Source: Planoprotostelium fungivorum (taxonomy: Eukaryota > Evosea > Variosea > Cavosteliida > Cavosteliaceae). From it: a stretch of DNA of 64,000 bases. Where the stretch lies: the NCBI GenBank assembly GCA_003024175.1, contig MDYQ01000121.1, positions 124,001-188,000 of the forward strand, in the 5' to 3' direction. Positions 48,276 to 61,529 of the stretch are shown in pieces; within the stretch, counting starts at the first letter, position 1; the number at the start of each line of letters is the position of its first letter. Position numbers and translations under genes: made by a program. The notes beneath the pieces are model-generated. The model saw only the letters and a program-made list of their open reading frames with translations, made no database searches and was not told the DNA's origin.

Positions 48276-48565
48276 CTGTCAACGACACGCCTTGAATGAA
48301 TGTACACCTCTCTGGTGCAGAAAAGACTGCGCTCTCTTTTAATCTTAAACCCAAAGAAATATCATATTATGTCACGCGTTACGACCCAACGAAATACAAG
48401 AGTAATATTCTCTGTCGTCGTCCCCTCAACTGCCGAGACCTGCCAAGGTAGATCCTCGGTTTGGGTGAATATCCTGGCGATCGAGTCAGACTGACAAACT
48501 CTCTTGTCCTTGTCAGTTGTGAGTTGTGTGGAGTGAGTCGTGACATACAACTTATAACCATCATC

Positions 48566-48898
48566 ATGGCACCACCGACCGTCGTAGACTTTTCATCTTG
48601 GAAGAGACCCAATATTCGAAGGAAGAGAAGAGACGTTGAGTTGGCGATGGCCATCGCGGGAGACGTGGGCATCATGATGCTCTTCCCCCTCTAACCTAGA
48701 TAGCGACCCATCCAACTCAGATCAAGGAAAGATAAGAGAAGTTCAGTCGGTGGTAATAACACGCCAACCTCTCAACCACCTGCACCCAGGACTGTCAGAA
48801 CATCTTCAGAATATGCCTCGACCAGCTCGAGCTGCTCGAGCCATGAAGTGGAAGGGAGCCAGGCTGATAGAATATCCATCAAGAATCTATTGTCATGA
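48566..48898 (+). CDS. Unknown small basic Ser/Thr-rich protein, two exons
   Basis: I do not recognise this protein. Exon 1 (48566-48664) encodes MAPPTVVDFSSWKRPNIRRK and RDVELAMAIAGD. A 39-base intron (donor GTGGGC, acceptor ATAG) joins it in phase 0 to exon 2 (48704-48898), RPIQLRSRKDKRSSVGGNNT, then a Ser-rich stretch and the end ISIKNLLS, about 97 residues in all. Without splicing the frame would end at 48694. There is no signal peptide or domain. AATAAATAAA at about 48945 may be its poly(A) signal. The splice model is mine and could be wrong. Confidence 0.45.
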
Positions 48899-49043
48899 AG
48901 TTGAACGATAGAGGACACCCAATTTTGCGAGGAAGATGCGGACGAATAAATAAACAATCGACTGAGACGCCTTCACTGAAGATCATGCAGCCGCACCCAT
49001 CGCAGTGGCACGATTCGATCAGTTTAAGAGGAGAATTGATCGA

Positions 49044-49049
49044 TTTATT
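49044..49049 (-). terminator. Poly(A) signal overlapping the HACD stop codon
   Basis: On the minus strand the stop TAA (49050-49048) is followed at once by another TAA and forms AATAAA at 49049-49044. Confidence 0.55.
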
Positions 49050-50368
49050 AAGACCTCTTCTTGTTCTTCGATGTAGTAGATCCGAGGTTCTTCTTTCTCT
49101 GGTGCATCATGTGAGAGTACATGAAGGGGAGACCGGGGACATAAGTGGCCAAGATGAACAGGGCAATGTAATAGAAGCTGACGTATGGAGTGTTCCACAG
49201 GCCGTTCTGGAAGGCAGGGAGAGCGTTATACAAGGTACCGACCTGCCGAGATCAGGAGAGTTAGAGGGTGGAAGATGACCGACCTCTCCGGCGACACCGC
49301 TGGGGTAGAGAGCGAGGAAGAGAGAGTAACGCAGCCACAAGAGAAATCTGGGTACGGCTTTGTACAAGTTGAGGACGTAGAAGAGGTAACGAACGATCTG
49401 GAAGTGATGTCATCTCATTTGATGCAGGAGACCATGATTACCTCGGTGATGGACCAGCTAGTTGCCATGATGGTGATGAAGACACTGCTCTGTACCTGAG
49501 GTGCCGCGTGAGCTACGGCGATAAGGAGGACTCTAGAGGCGATCTGGATGGCGGTCGTCAATATGGGGCTGCTGACCAATCCGAAGAGCGAGTGGAAGAC
49601 CTGGATGCATTATTGGAAGAGATTTCGAATGTATGAATACCTCAAGATGGCTGCACCCTGGAAGATGTTGAGAGGCTCGGCGATGGATGGATAGAGGTTA
49701 TCGGTGCGACNCCACAGGCCGTTCTGGAAGGCAGGGAGAGCGTTATACAAGGTACCGACCTACCAAGATCAGGAGAGTTAGAGGATGGAAGATGACCGAC
49801 CTCTCCGGCGACACCGCTGGGGTAGAGAGCGAGGAAGAGAGAGTAACGCAGCCACAAGAGAAATCTGGGTACGGCTTTGTACAAGTTGAGGACGTAGAAG
49901 AGGTAACGAACGATCTGGAAGTGATGTCATCTCATTTGATGCAGGAGACCATGATTACCTCGGTGATGGACCAGCTAGTTGCCATGATGGTGATGAAGAC
50001 ACTGCTCTGTACCTGAGGTGCCGCGTGAGCTACGGCAATGAGGAGGACTCTAGAGGCGATCTGAATGGCGGTCGTCAATATGGGGCTGCTGACCAATCCG
50101 AAGAGCGAGTGGAAGACCTGGATGCATTATTCGAAGAGATTTCGATCTTATGAATACCTCTAAGATGGCTGCACCCTGGAAGATGTTGAGAGGCTCGGCG
50201 ATGGATGGATAGAGGTTATCGGTGCGACCACCGTTAGCATAATGTTGTCCAATTTTGAAGAGAATGTAACTCCTGAGAGCTGTGAGATCAGACGAGAGAA
50301 GGTGATCCATACCATCCTAAGAATTGTGCGCCGTTATATGCGGCGAGATATAGTTTCTTTGCCGACAT
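49048..50368 (-). CDS. Very-long-chain (3R)-3-hydroxyacyl-CoA dehydratase (HACD/PHS1/PAS2)
   Basis: HACD is the ER membrane enzyme that removes water from 3-hydroxyacyl-CoA in the third step of very-long-chain fatty acid elongation. The start MSAKKLYLAAYNGAQFLGWS (50368; a 40-base intron follows the Gly-Trp) has the family's LGWS motif. Then come PSIAEPLNIFQGAAILEVFH, GLVSSPILTTAIQIASRVLL, ATSWSITEV, IVRYLFYVLNL, LLWLRYSLFLALYPSGVAGEVGT and YNALP, and a C-terminal basic tail with a dilysine-type end (KNLGSTTSKNKKRS). The catalytic Tyr and Glu are those in LRYSLF / LYPSGVAGE. A tandem 516-base duplication separated by one N at 49711 interrupts the gene, so several exons occur twice. Taking one copy gives a normal protein of about 210-220 residues. 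The stop overlaps AATAAA. Confidence 0.9.
49195..50228. repeat. Tandem copies of HACD gene fragment around a single N
   Basis: Bases 49195-49710 and 49712-50228 are near-identical direct copies (516 and 517 bases). I noticed only a few substitutions and one single-base indel (CCTCAAGATGG against CCTCTAAGATGG). The N is at 49711, exactly at the junction. The clean end-to-end copy with an N join is what an unmerged contig overlap or two unphased alleles would give. Confidence 0.85.
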
Positions 50369-50697
50369 GATGATGTGATCTGAACTAAAACCAAGACTCC
50401 GGTACGTAAGTTGTAATTGCCACTGCCGACATCGCTGAGGCGGAAGATCATCGGATCAATCGGTCGGCGAGCTCTATAACATCAGAGCGCTTTATGAAAT
50501 AGACAACCTCAACCTCCTGAGAAGAGAGTTTACGTATTGTCGAAGCCCTCCTATTGATGGAAGAAACGATATGAGCAAGCCTGGGAGGATTCCAGAGGTG
50601 GGTGGCTCTTCCAATTGGAGGAAATGTGGAAGTTTGCGTAGCAGGTCTCAGTCACGCCAACTTCACAAAGAACCATCTTAGGTTGAAAGCATCCACC
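50369..50697. other. Divergent promoter region
   Basis: About 330 bases lie between the starts of HACD (-) and the secreted unknown protein (+). No gene or repeat is seen. Confidence 0.5.
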
Positions 50698-52025
50698 ATG
50701 ACGAACACTATACGACCAATTCTAACGCTATGCCTATTGGCTGTGGCTTTAGCTGCGACATCATTCTCCACCTTCAACATACAAGACGAAATCTTCTCGG
50801 TGAGTTTCCTCTCATCCTCCTTGGTTGATCATCACCAGAAACTCAACTTGGAAGAGACACGTCTATTCGGCATCGATAGGATGTTCAAGAGACCTCTGGG
50901 TCAGAAACTAGAGGTGATCACCACATGAGCCCTACTCACCTAACTCATGCGTCGCAGATCCTGAACAACTTTGTCTTGGGAGAGAGAAATCATTACGCGG
51001 CACTGAACCGATTTACCCTCATCGCTAATTCAGTTCGTGCGAAACACATGGATGTCATGTCCAATGCAGCCAACACCACCGTCACCCAAGCTCTCAACGC
51101 CACCGAACCAATCAACCTACAAAAGCCTCTGGAGAGCGTCTCCATTGTAAATACAACCTCTGGCTCTCCCATCGAGGCCGCATACAAAGATTTCACATCT
51201 GAGATCGAGAAGATGGACACAAAGAAAATCGACCAAGTGGAGAGCCACATCCCCGTCGTCAACGGAGAAGACCCAGAAGACACGCTCGAGGTGCGTCGTC
51301 GATGAATAGATCAGACATACACACGAGTGCCATTCCGTCAACATCGTCATTACCTTCTGTATCTCATTGAGCGTAGGAGATCGAAGGCGGATCCGTCGAG
51401 GACATGATGAAGGATGCAGTCCGATCGATCGAGTCCCCATCTCTGAGAGCTCATTATGATCGCCCTGTGAAGTTGATCGGAAAGCGTGCCGCCACATACG
51501 CTTTGGGAGATGACAACGATGCTCTGTCCTCTTTGAATGGAAACATCCTCAAGATGGACCAGGTGAGGTCTCAATGCAAGATGACAGAGGAACCATCGTG
51601 AACCCATGCAGTTGATGAGCTCCGCGGAGAACTCTTTCCTCTTTCACTTCAAGAGTGAACAAGATTACCTCATCAAAATCACAAAGAAGGATGATGTTGA
51701 TGGGGAAGTCTTCAGCGACATCTTCAATTCTATCACAGGTAAAGACACACAGAAGATCCCAGCGATCGAGATCGCCGGCGAAGAAGGTCAGTTTCCGTTT
51801 TCTATCGACATCTCACGATGTTCAGGACCTCACGGAAGAGTCTCAACCACCATCATCTCCCCTCGCCTGTCGTCTATGGACGGTACACCCACCATGATGA
51901 AGAAGGACAGTGACGGAGTCTTTCAATCGATCCATTCCATCTACGATGGTGAGTCTGGAAGACTCTTTGCCTTCGTGCCTCACGCTGTGGGTGAATACAC
52001 GATGGGATACACCAACGCGAAATAA
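50698..52025 (+). CDS. Secreted protein of unknown function
   Basis: I do not recognise this protein. The first exon (50698-50799) encodes a signal peptide (MTNTIRPILTLCLLAVALAA). Further exons are 50839-50913, 50958-51291, 51377-51562 and 51612 on, giving about 365-380 residues. The chain is mostly hydrophilic with several N-glycosylation sequons (NAANTTVTQALNATE). An acidic segment precedes EIEGGSVEDMMKDAVRSIES. The C-terminal part (SFLFHFKSEQDYLIKITKKD, FAFVPHAVGEYTMGYTNAK) looks like a beta-rich folded domain. A possible 39-base intron at 51787-51825 keeps the frame either way, so the length is uncertain. There is no membrane helix or GPI signal. The stop overlaps AATAAA, and only 37 bases separate it from the stop of the convergent gene. 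Confidence 0.7.
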
Positions 52026-52047
52026 AAGAAAGCTTTTGATGTTTATT
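52021..52047. terminator. Bidirectional 3' end: two opposed poly(A) signals
   Basis: AATAAA on + (52021-52026) overlaps the stop of the secreted-protein gene. AATAAA on - (52047-52042) serves the convergent receptor-like gene, whose stop is at 52065-52063. The two signals face each other within 27 bases, so both transcripts must end in, or overlap across, a very small interval. Confidence 0.6.
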
Positions 52048-52062
52048 GCATCAGGCGAGAAA

Positions 52063-53044
52063 TCAAACGGTGGCATAAGAGGTCTGCTTTCCTCTGGCCT
52101 TGTTGACGACGAACATGACTCCGTCCTGTGTGACGTGTTACAAACGGATCGTGTATATGATGATGACGATCTGATTTGATGCTGCGAAGGTGATGGATGT
52201 GTGGCGATATATCACCTTGATGAGAGCACCCAAACCGGCCCAGAATCCAATGTTGGGAACGACTTCAGATCCTTCCTTCTTCAAGTAAAACTTGTTCACC
52301 AACAGACCGACGAGGAAGTAAGCGAAGAGAATACCGAGGAACCTGCCACCCATTAACGATGGACTTGAATCATCTCGTATGGACTCACACGCCCACAAGA
52401 ATCCAACCCGTCTTGCCATACTCTTCTGAAGGACTATTCTCTTCAACAGAGCACAGAGAAGGATCGGTCCAGGTAAATGTCCATGGAGCGTTGTTGTTGT
52501 TACCAGTTGCGTTCACGATGTCGTTCTTTACACCACACTTGAGGTGGATGATGATGGCCTGAGCGCTCTTATCACCGTTAGCTTGTCCGTTAGTTGGTCC
52601 CTGCAAACCCTGGACATCGAGGACTACACCCGGAATGGTAGCTGTTTGACTTCAATGAGGAGGATAGTTGAGGAACTCACAAGCGATGAAGTTTGGACCG
52701 AGACCTCCACTCGGCACTGATCCCATCACATAACTGGAATATTGTCCCTCCGAATAAGTCTGGCAGACTGAAACTGGGCCTGCAGCAATATTTTGTCCAT
52801 TGCAGCCACCATCTGGGGCTAACGCGCTGTTCTTCAGTCCCTGACACAGGCTGAAGTACCATGTCTCTGCAGGAGCGGTAGGGCTTTCTAATCCACTGAA
52901 GGTGACGCTCTTATCCCCAACAGCCTTGAAAGCACTCAGGTCGATCTCTTTACCGTTGCTACTGTAGGTGCAGGTAGTCCAATCTGCTTGGACTGAGAGG
53001 ATCACGATAGATAGGGCGAATACGCAGGAGAAGAAGGTCTTCAT
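52063..53044 (-). CDS. Mannose-6-phosphate-receptor-like / Atg27-type type I membrane protein
   Basis: A signal peptide (MKTFFSCVFALSIVILSVQA) is followed by an MRH-like lumenal domain with Cys residues at typical places (WTTCTYSSNG, WYFSLCQGL, GGCNG, VCQTY, IIIHLKCG ... DIVNATGNNN, and WTDPSLC). A membrane helix follows (FLGILFAYFLVGLLVNKFYL). The short cytosolic tail keeps the pattern EVVPNIGFWAGLGALIKDGV, which resembles the P..FW..L..L..DG motif of the cation-dependent mannose-6-phosphate receptor, and ends TSYATV. At least three short introns interrupt it. It probably sorts lysosomal hydrolases between Golgi and endosomes, or acts as the related autophagy factor Atg27. Sequence alone does not separate these. 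The MRH sugar-binding Arg and Glu were not assigned. Confidence 0.8.
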
Positions 53045-53577
53045 CGCAAGATGATGTGTGTGGCCCTCGCGGTTTCTTTCGTACCACCAAAAGAAAAAAA
53101 TTCATCACGTTAGTTAGCGTGACACCGGGCTTTGTCATTCTTTCAACTTGAAACAATCGCGTCAGCTTACCCGAAGACCCCTAACCTTCAAAAGTCGTCA
53201 CATCGCGAGTCATCTCCCACTGTTAGGCTGAAGATTCTGTTATTCATCTTCTGGGAAGAGAGGGATCGTCAGGCGTTGCCGCGATGTGGTTTCACCAAGG
53301 TAATAATTCGTTTGTGTTCTTTTGTAATCGAATGTTCTTCCCTCCACAAACAGCATGCTGTGGTGATCAGGGTTGTTCCCGTCAGAAACAATGGAGAAAA
53401 TCACGACTGGCACGTAATGTCCCCTGCGAGAGATCGGTAGTGAGTGTGAAGCATAGAAAGATGCGCACTAGATGTCTGGATGAATGAGTCTCGTTGCGTG
53501 CGTTCATCAGACACGAAATTCGTCCTCTTCTCATGCATCTTCTGGTGCACCCTCACAGGTCCATCGACTCTTTATCT
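53045..53577. other. Intergenic region, no gene seen
   Basis: This is the spacer upstream of the receptor-like gene (-) and downstream of the CBM9-like gene (-). Open frames at 53132-53440 and 53484-53918 on + have no family features; the second is antisense to the CBM9 gene. Confidence 0.5.
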
Positions 53578-55095
53578 TCAACATTCTCTTCGGGTGTGCC
53601 ATATCATCGAATCATTTCGAATGTGCCAGACCTTCTTCGTTCCTCCAGAGTTCAAGTGAAGCAGTGACACGTCGAAACCGTGAAAGTCATCCCTCTCGAT
53701 CTGACGCGATCGTGAACACAAACTCGCGCATGACAAAAGATCTTCACCTTGTGGAGGCGGATGGATGGGTCGATCGGTGTGGCTCCAAGAGAAGCATCGA
53801 AACTCTTCTCGCTGACTCCCAGCTGAGAGAAAGAAGTAGCATAGGTGCCGTTTGTCTGTGTGAAATATTCTCTCTGTGCAAAATACAACCAAGAGAGAAC
53901 CTGTCAGAGGTGAGGTGACGGTGAGATGATGATGATCTAGATGATCATCGTGATGATGTATGGGAGATGATCGCGATGTGGGGTGACACCTGTTGAGTAT
54001 CGTAGGACAGACGATCGAATTGGAACGAATCCTCTCCAGGCTTGGCATCGGAGAACTGTAGGAATCCCCATCGTTCCGGTTGGTGCATGTCGATCACCTG
54101 CATCATCTCAGCACTCTACGATCATCGTGACGATGCGAACATCACCTGCTGAGGAGACCACACCCAATTGTCTTCAGCGACGTTTGGAACTTTGACATAC
54201 TTTCCATCGACCACCTGTTTCCGTCAGATGACATCAGACACCATCGTCCATCTGCATCACCTTGTACTTCCATTCTACTCGTGAGAAGTTGATACGCCAT
54301 TGGTCCTTGTCCCTCGGTACCGGCTGTACGACATCAATACAGTTGGATGTCGGTCACGTGATCACCTTTTCCGCGAATTGTTTGAGGGCACCCAAGGGTA
54401 GAGCGATCTCAGCTGACCAGCAACAGTCGACATCAGATGGATCGTTTAGAGTTCCATTGAGATAGACGGCAGTCTTCATGCCGATCATGGGATAAGGATC
54501 GATGATGTTGTAACCTGATGGATCATTAGAGGGAGAAGATGATGGAATGTCACCGTCGCGGTAAGGATTGATCTCCACGAGGGTCCAGGTGGTGTTGAGA
54601 GCGTTCATCTCGTATTCATTGTAGAGATGGAGGTTGCCCGAAGGATTGATAAAGATCTCGAAATCATTGTCCTGGAAGAGTCGGCGAGAGGAGGTGTCGC
54701 ACGACTCACGTTGAAGATGACAGCATTGGTGGTGTTGATGGTGGCTGACAGCTGTGGCTCTTCTAACCATGCACCGATGTAGAGGAAATCGTCGTCAAAT
54801 CGCATCTTTGCGTGAGTCTTGTACCTTGGTGTTGGTTGTGATGTTCCTGAAGTTACGTGAGTCATATGGTCTGATGTGGATCAAGGGTGACGTCACCTTG
54901 AATGTCTAAAAAATCTTCTGTCCAAGGTACCTCTTGCCATGCAGGCTCGTCGAGCTTTCCATCGAGAATGATTGATCCCTTGTGCGTTCTGTATCCCACG
55001 TAGCTCCTTGGCTGAGGATTCACGTCTTTGAAAACACGAAGGCCCTCTGTCAGAATGCAAAAGAGAGATAGCCAGATGATACGTGTTGTCCTCAT
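53578..55095 (-). CDS. Secreted CBM9-like (carbohydrate-binding family 9) protein
   Basis: A signal peptide (MRTTRIIWLSLFCILTEGLR) leads to a domain with the CBM9/DOMON-like pattern: LDGKLDEPAWQEVPWTEDFL, then PRYKTHAKMRFDDDFLYIGA, EEPQLSATINTTNAVIFNVN, DFEIFINPSGNLHLYNEYEM, NALNTTWTL and CWSAEIALPLGAL. Further exons carry QLLTSRMEVQVVDGKYVKV, NWVWSPQVIDMHQPERWGFL and QFDRLSYDTQQ. The order WVWSPQ ... MHQPE-RWG-QF is typical of the secreted carbohydrate-binding family-9-like proteins of bacteria and protists. A last exon after an intron near 53750-53705 reads IERDDFHGFDVSLLHLNSGG to TGA at 53578. At least seven short introns. It probably binds extracellular polysaccharide; no catalytic site is evident. 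Confidence 0.8.
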
Positions 55096-55805
55096 TGTTG
55101 TGTCGGCTGTTACGAGATACCACCGTTGTAGAACGATTCTTTTTCAGAAAGATGACGTTGAAAGAACACCTGGTGCCTCAACAAAAAGTTAGCTTGGTAC
55201 GACCCCATTCAAAGGACATCTGTGATATCGGTCAACAAAAACCAAATGCAAACCAAAAATGCCTAAGGATGTGAGTGTGGATTACTCTCACGTACGCTAA
55301 AAAAATAGCGTACATTGACACTTATCTCTGTTATGAACGTCCGGACGAAAAAACAAAATACACCACCGTGTAGCCCAGGTGATTCTACACCTGGGTAAAG
55401 TATCACCAATGACCTGGTACCCTCCCTAAGGTGTGATAAGTGCCAATGTACGCTATTTTTTTAGCGTACGTGGATCCAAAAGATAGTCCTCCTTGTTCAG
55501 CAAAATGCGCTGATTCCAATGGTATGTCAATTACATTGCGGGGGGGGGGGGTGACAGTGATTTGTGTCTTTTTTACACCGTTATGAACCACTTTTTCACA
55601 TCCGTGAAATAGTTTCAAATCGCGGATGTTCTGTCGTACTGGTTTGATCGATTACTTTTTAATATTCTTTCCACTCTATTGTACGGTCCATCTCACGCGT
55701 CACAAAAGGATGAAGGGACACGTTAGACAATCATCATGACATCGTTGAAGTGAATCGGGTCGTAGACAATCCAAGAAAGTTGGGAACTATTCATTTATGT
55801 ATGCT
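55096..55805. other. Intergenic region with a repeat element and a G-run
   Basis: The repeat element at 55290-55471 and its right-hand block to about 55525 fill much of this spacer. A G-run of about 12 bases lies at 55540-55551. A GTTGTAGA motif lies at about 55126, just upstream of the CBM9-like gene. There is no coding region. Confidence 0.5.
55290..55471. mobile_element. Undescribed small repeat element, copy 3, with terminal inverted repeats
   Basis: The ends are inverted repeats of about 38 bases with one mismatch (55290-55327 against 55471-55434). Each contains an internal palindrome of 22 bases (55292-55313 and 55448-55469), GTACGCTA + A/T spacer + TAGCGTAC, and these are exact reverse complements of each other. 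The inner 100 bases hold the core block (TCTCTGTTATGAACGTCCGG from 55325, TACCCTCCCTAAGGTGTGA near 55420) shared with the copies at 34655 and 35107. The end block GCGCTGATTCCAATGGTA follows outside the right repeat at 55507-55524. There is no coding capacity. The intact ends suggest this copy is the youngest of the three. Confidence 0.65.
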
Positions 55806-58536
<2,731 letters not shown>

Positions 58537-58926
58537 TCTGCATCGCCCCCTCTCACCCTTCCATCTTCTTAAACTATAAACAAACGTAGACGATTCTTGT
58601 TTCTGAGTGGATGATCTCTCGTTGCGAGCCTGGAAATTTATGGTCACACGTGGTTTTGAACCCCTTCGGCAAATGACTGTGCTTTCGTCATCGTGACATG
58701 GCGTTTTATTCTCATGTAACCAATTCGAACTTTGGGATCCTCTGGTTCACTGAACCGGAGGAAGAGAACATCTGTGGACGATGAGGGGAGAGATGAATGA
58801 ATCGATACGGGAATAACACGTGTGAATGAGGGAAGAAGATGGATGATGTGATCTGAATGGATGAGGTGCTCTTGTGATCATCGTGATGTTTTATCCAAAT
58901 AGATATATTATACAGATGGTTCTGGG
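58537..58926. other. Intergenic region, promoter side of Cdc48
   Basis: This is about 390 bases between the Cdc48 start (-) and the stop of the upstream ankyrin gene (-). No gene or repeat is seen. Confidence 0.5.
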
Positions 58927-59465
58927 TTAGGCTCCAGCGACCATATTTCGAGAGCTATTGTAAGTTCGTCTCATTGCATTTCGACACGACTTCTGATAGA
59001 TATCGGCCGCTTCTGTATGTCGTCAGTCTGGGTTCACACGAGATCGATCATCACCGATCAACTCTTGCTGCATGAATTGTGGAGTGACATCCAAGACCGA
59101 GAAGCTCTGTACGTCCGCGATATCCAGTCTGGCACCCTGATGGATCAGATAGATCGCCATGACCTCATATCTGGACTGCGCTAGATAATAAAGAGGTGTG
59201 ACACCTGCTCATCATCAATCTTCCTCTTCCGTCATCCTCCTCCACCTCGATCGTTTCTGACGTTCACATCGGCACCGTTCTTGACGAGTACCTCGATGAC
59301 TTGTCGAGCTCCCTTCAAGCATGCGAAGTGAAGGGCGGTCGAGCCGTTGCAGTCATCTCTCGCGTTGACGCTGATGCCTGAATCCAGCAGCCTCTGGACT
59401 CTCTTGGGATTGTTCGTTCGCGCTGCTTCAAAGAATTGAAAGAGGATGGTGGTGTGAGATTCCAT
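58927..59465 (-). CDS. Small ankyrin-repeat protein
   Basis: Three exons join in phase. Exon 1 from 59465 encodes MESHTTILFQFFEAARTNNP, then KRVQRLLDSGISVNARDDCN and GSTALHFACLKGARQVIEVL with KNGADVNVRNDRG. Exon 2 (about 59203-59056) encodes GVTPLYYLAQSRYEVMAIYL and HQGARLDIADVQSFSVLDVT. Exon 3 (about 59013-58927) encodes EAADIYQKSCRNAMRRTYNS and ends NMVAGA. The total is about 155 residues with three or more ankyrin repeats and nothing else, so it is a protein-interaction scaffold. The partner is unknown. Confidence 0.8.
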
Positions 59466-59769
59466 GATGTTCGAATGAATGACAGTTGTGTGTGTGATCG
59501 GTCGCGGTTGGTTCTCTCAACGTTAATCGAAGAGATAATAATGATATGAAGGAGGTGAAGAGCTGTGAGTCCATTCCAGGGTTCACCCCATCTTTGGATG
59601 CACACGTGACACCTTCATCTCGCCTCATCCGCACAGACCTCCCAACCAGACGACCAAACCCCACCACTCCACCGTGGAAGCTCAAACACTCCCCACATCA
59701 ATCTCATGGAACTTGCGACCACACGTGGAAATCGGAAAATTACAACGGGGCAAGTCCATACATGATCCT

Positions 59770-61377
59770 TTACTCGGCAATCTTCTCAAAGATAGAGTCT
59801 GCCGTCTGTTCCTGAGGAGCTGGGGGAGGTGCATCCAACTTGGCCAGGACCTGCTGGGGCATGTCTATACCGGCGTCTTGAACTGCCTTGAAGAGGTCGC
59901 CCACGAAGCTCTGCTGTCCTTCTTCCTCTGCAGCGTCGAAAAACTTGTTGCCAAATTCTTCGAGGGTGATGCCCAACTTTTCGTATTCTCTGAAGCTCTT
60001 GACGGCCTCGTCGGGGTTGGCCATCATGATGTGAGCGAGGGCGGTGAATTTCACGGTGGAGTCGTTGATTTCGATGTTGTGCTCTTCCATGATCTGTCCA
60101 TGATGATGAGATCGTGTGCGATGTGATGAGATTTCGTCTCACCTTTCTCAGCTCGATGACCCTCTCGGGGAGACCATTCTTGCGGCATCCGTTCATGAGG
60201 ATGTTGTAGGCGACACGATTCATCTCGACTCCCATCTCTTGAGCTTCGTTCACAAACATCAATGCCTCATCGACCAGACCCTTACACATCATCAGACGAC
60301 ATCATCACGATCGCATGTCACGGTCTACGATGAAGGATGCTGAGTGACTCACATTGTCGACGCACTCTCTGATGATGATGTGGAAGGTCTTGGGAGTGAC
60401 CTTGAATCCCTTCTTCTTGATGAGCTCGTAGGTCTTCATGACAGCCTCGGTCTGCTTGTTGAGACTGAGACTGATCATGAGGTACTGGACACCGGCCGTG
60501 GAGGGCCAGTATTTCTCGTGCTCGCTCAGAGCCGTCAACACCTTTAGAAGATGAGATCGTCAGCATCAACGATGAGATCATCTTCACCTCTAAACCATCC
60601 ATGGGCAGACCTGCCTTGCATGCGGCCTTGATGATGAGAGTCGATGTCTCGGGGCTGATGAAGTTGTTGTGACGGACGTAAGCGTTCCAGATGGTCTTGG
60701 CTCTCTCGTAATCGTACTTGGTCTCTACCTGGCTGAGCAGACGGTGGTACCACGATAGACGACAGTTTCCGTGAGCTCTGAAACTCTTCATGATCTCACG
60801 ATAAAGCTCCTCCAGATTCATGTCTAAGCTGAAATGGCACGTTGGGCCGGGGCTGTTACCTTTGATTCCTAGATGATGTCAATTATACGATCAGAATCGG
60901 ATTCTTCACCCCAAGTCTTTACTTTTCCCTCAGAATTGGGGACGATTCGATCTTGCTTCGTTGTGTTGGTGTTCTCACGAGCTTCAAAATGTTAATACAC
61001 AATCAATAGAGGAGAGACTGACCGATCGTGGCAAAGTTTCTCCTTCCAGAGAACGGTTGAGACTGCATCGGAGTGAAAGAGGCAGAATCCCATCTCATTT
61101 GATTCTGTGCATTTCCGTTGGGATAGAAAGTTCCCTCTTGTCTTGACTCATACATCCTCTGAACTGGTGGAGGCATGTAGACGACACAAGGTACCACCGC
61201 ATATGGGTAATAAGGTGTTGGTACCATCATAGGAGATGGTTCAACGGCCTCGGCATACTGTCTCTCGTTGGGAATGACCTTCAGACGGTGCTCAGAAGGT
61301 ACCAAATGGATCGGTGTGCTCGATTTCGGGCGCTGAACTCTGGAAACGACTCCACGGACATGTGAAGCGGAGTTCAT
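59770..61377 (-). CDS. Pentatricopeptide-repeat (PPR) protein
   Basis: PPR proteins bind organellar RNA. Exon 1 (61377-61022) encodes a disordered, Arg- and Pro-rich start (MNSASHVRGVVSRVQRPKSS ... QPFSGRRNFATIG). It could include a mitochondrial targeting signal. A 150-base intron, long for this window, follows. The repeat region reads MNLEELYREIMKSFRAHGNC, KYDYERAKTIWNAYVRHNNF, SPETSTLIIKAACKAGLPMD, VQYLMISLSLNKQTEAVMKT, KKKGFKVTPKTFHIIIRECV, LVDEALMFVNEAQEMGVEMN and RVAYNILMNGCRKNGLPERV. These are helical pairs of the 35-residue PPR type. The C-terminus is acidic and Ala/Pro-rich, ending SIFEKIAE. Mitochondrial location and RNA target are inference. Confidence 0.85.
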
Positions 61378-61529
61378 GTTGTTAATGCTGTTGTTTGAGA
61401 CGGGTTGGTTGTTGTGCCCTGGTGGGGAATCTCGAAGTCAGGCCCCTCTGTGTGGTTTGACCCGCGAGAGAATAAATGCGGAAGGTTGAGAATTATTCTT
61501 GTTTCACTACAACACCTTCACGTGGTCTC
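61378..61529. promoter_or_regulatory. Short bidirectional promoter
   Basis: Only 152 bases separate the start codons of the PPR gene (-) and the methyltransferase (+). Both promoters and 5' UTRs must lie here or overlap the coding regions. I see no clear TATA box. Confidence 0.5.

Noticed and set aside
55540-55551. G-run that could be a telomere-like or quadruplex element
   Set aside because: It is a single homopolymer run beside a repeat element; there is no G-tract repetition and its length may be a sequencing artefact.
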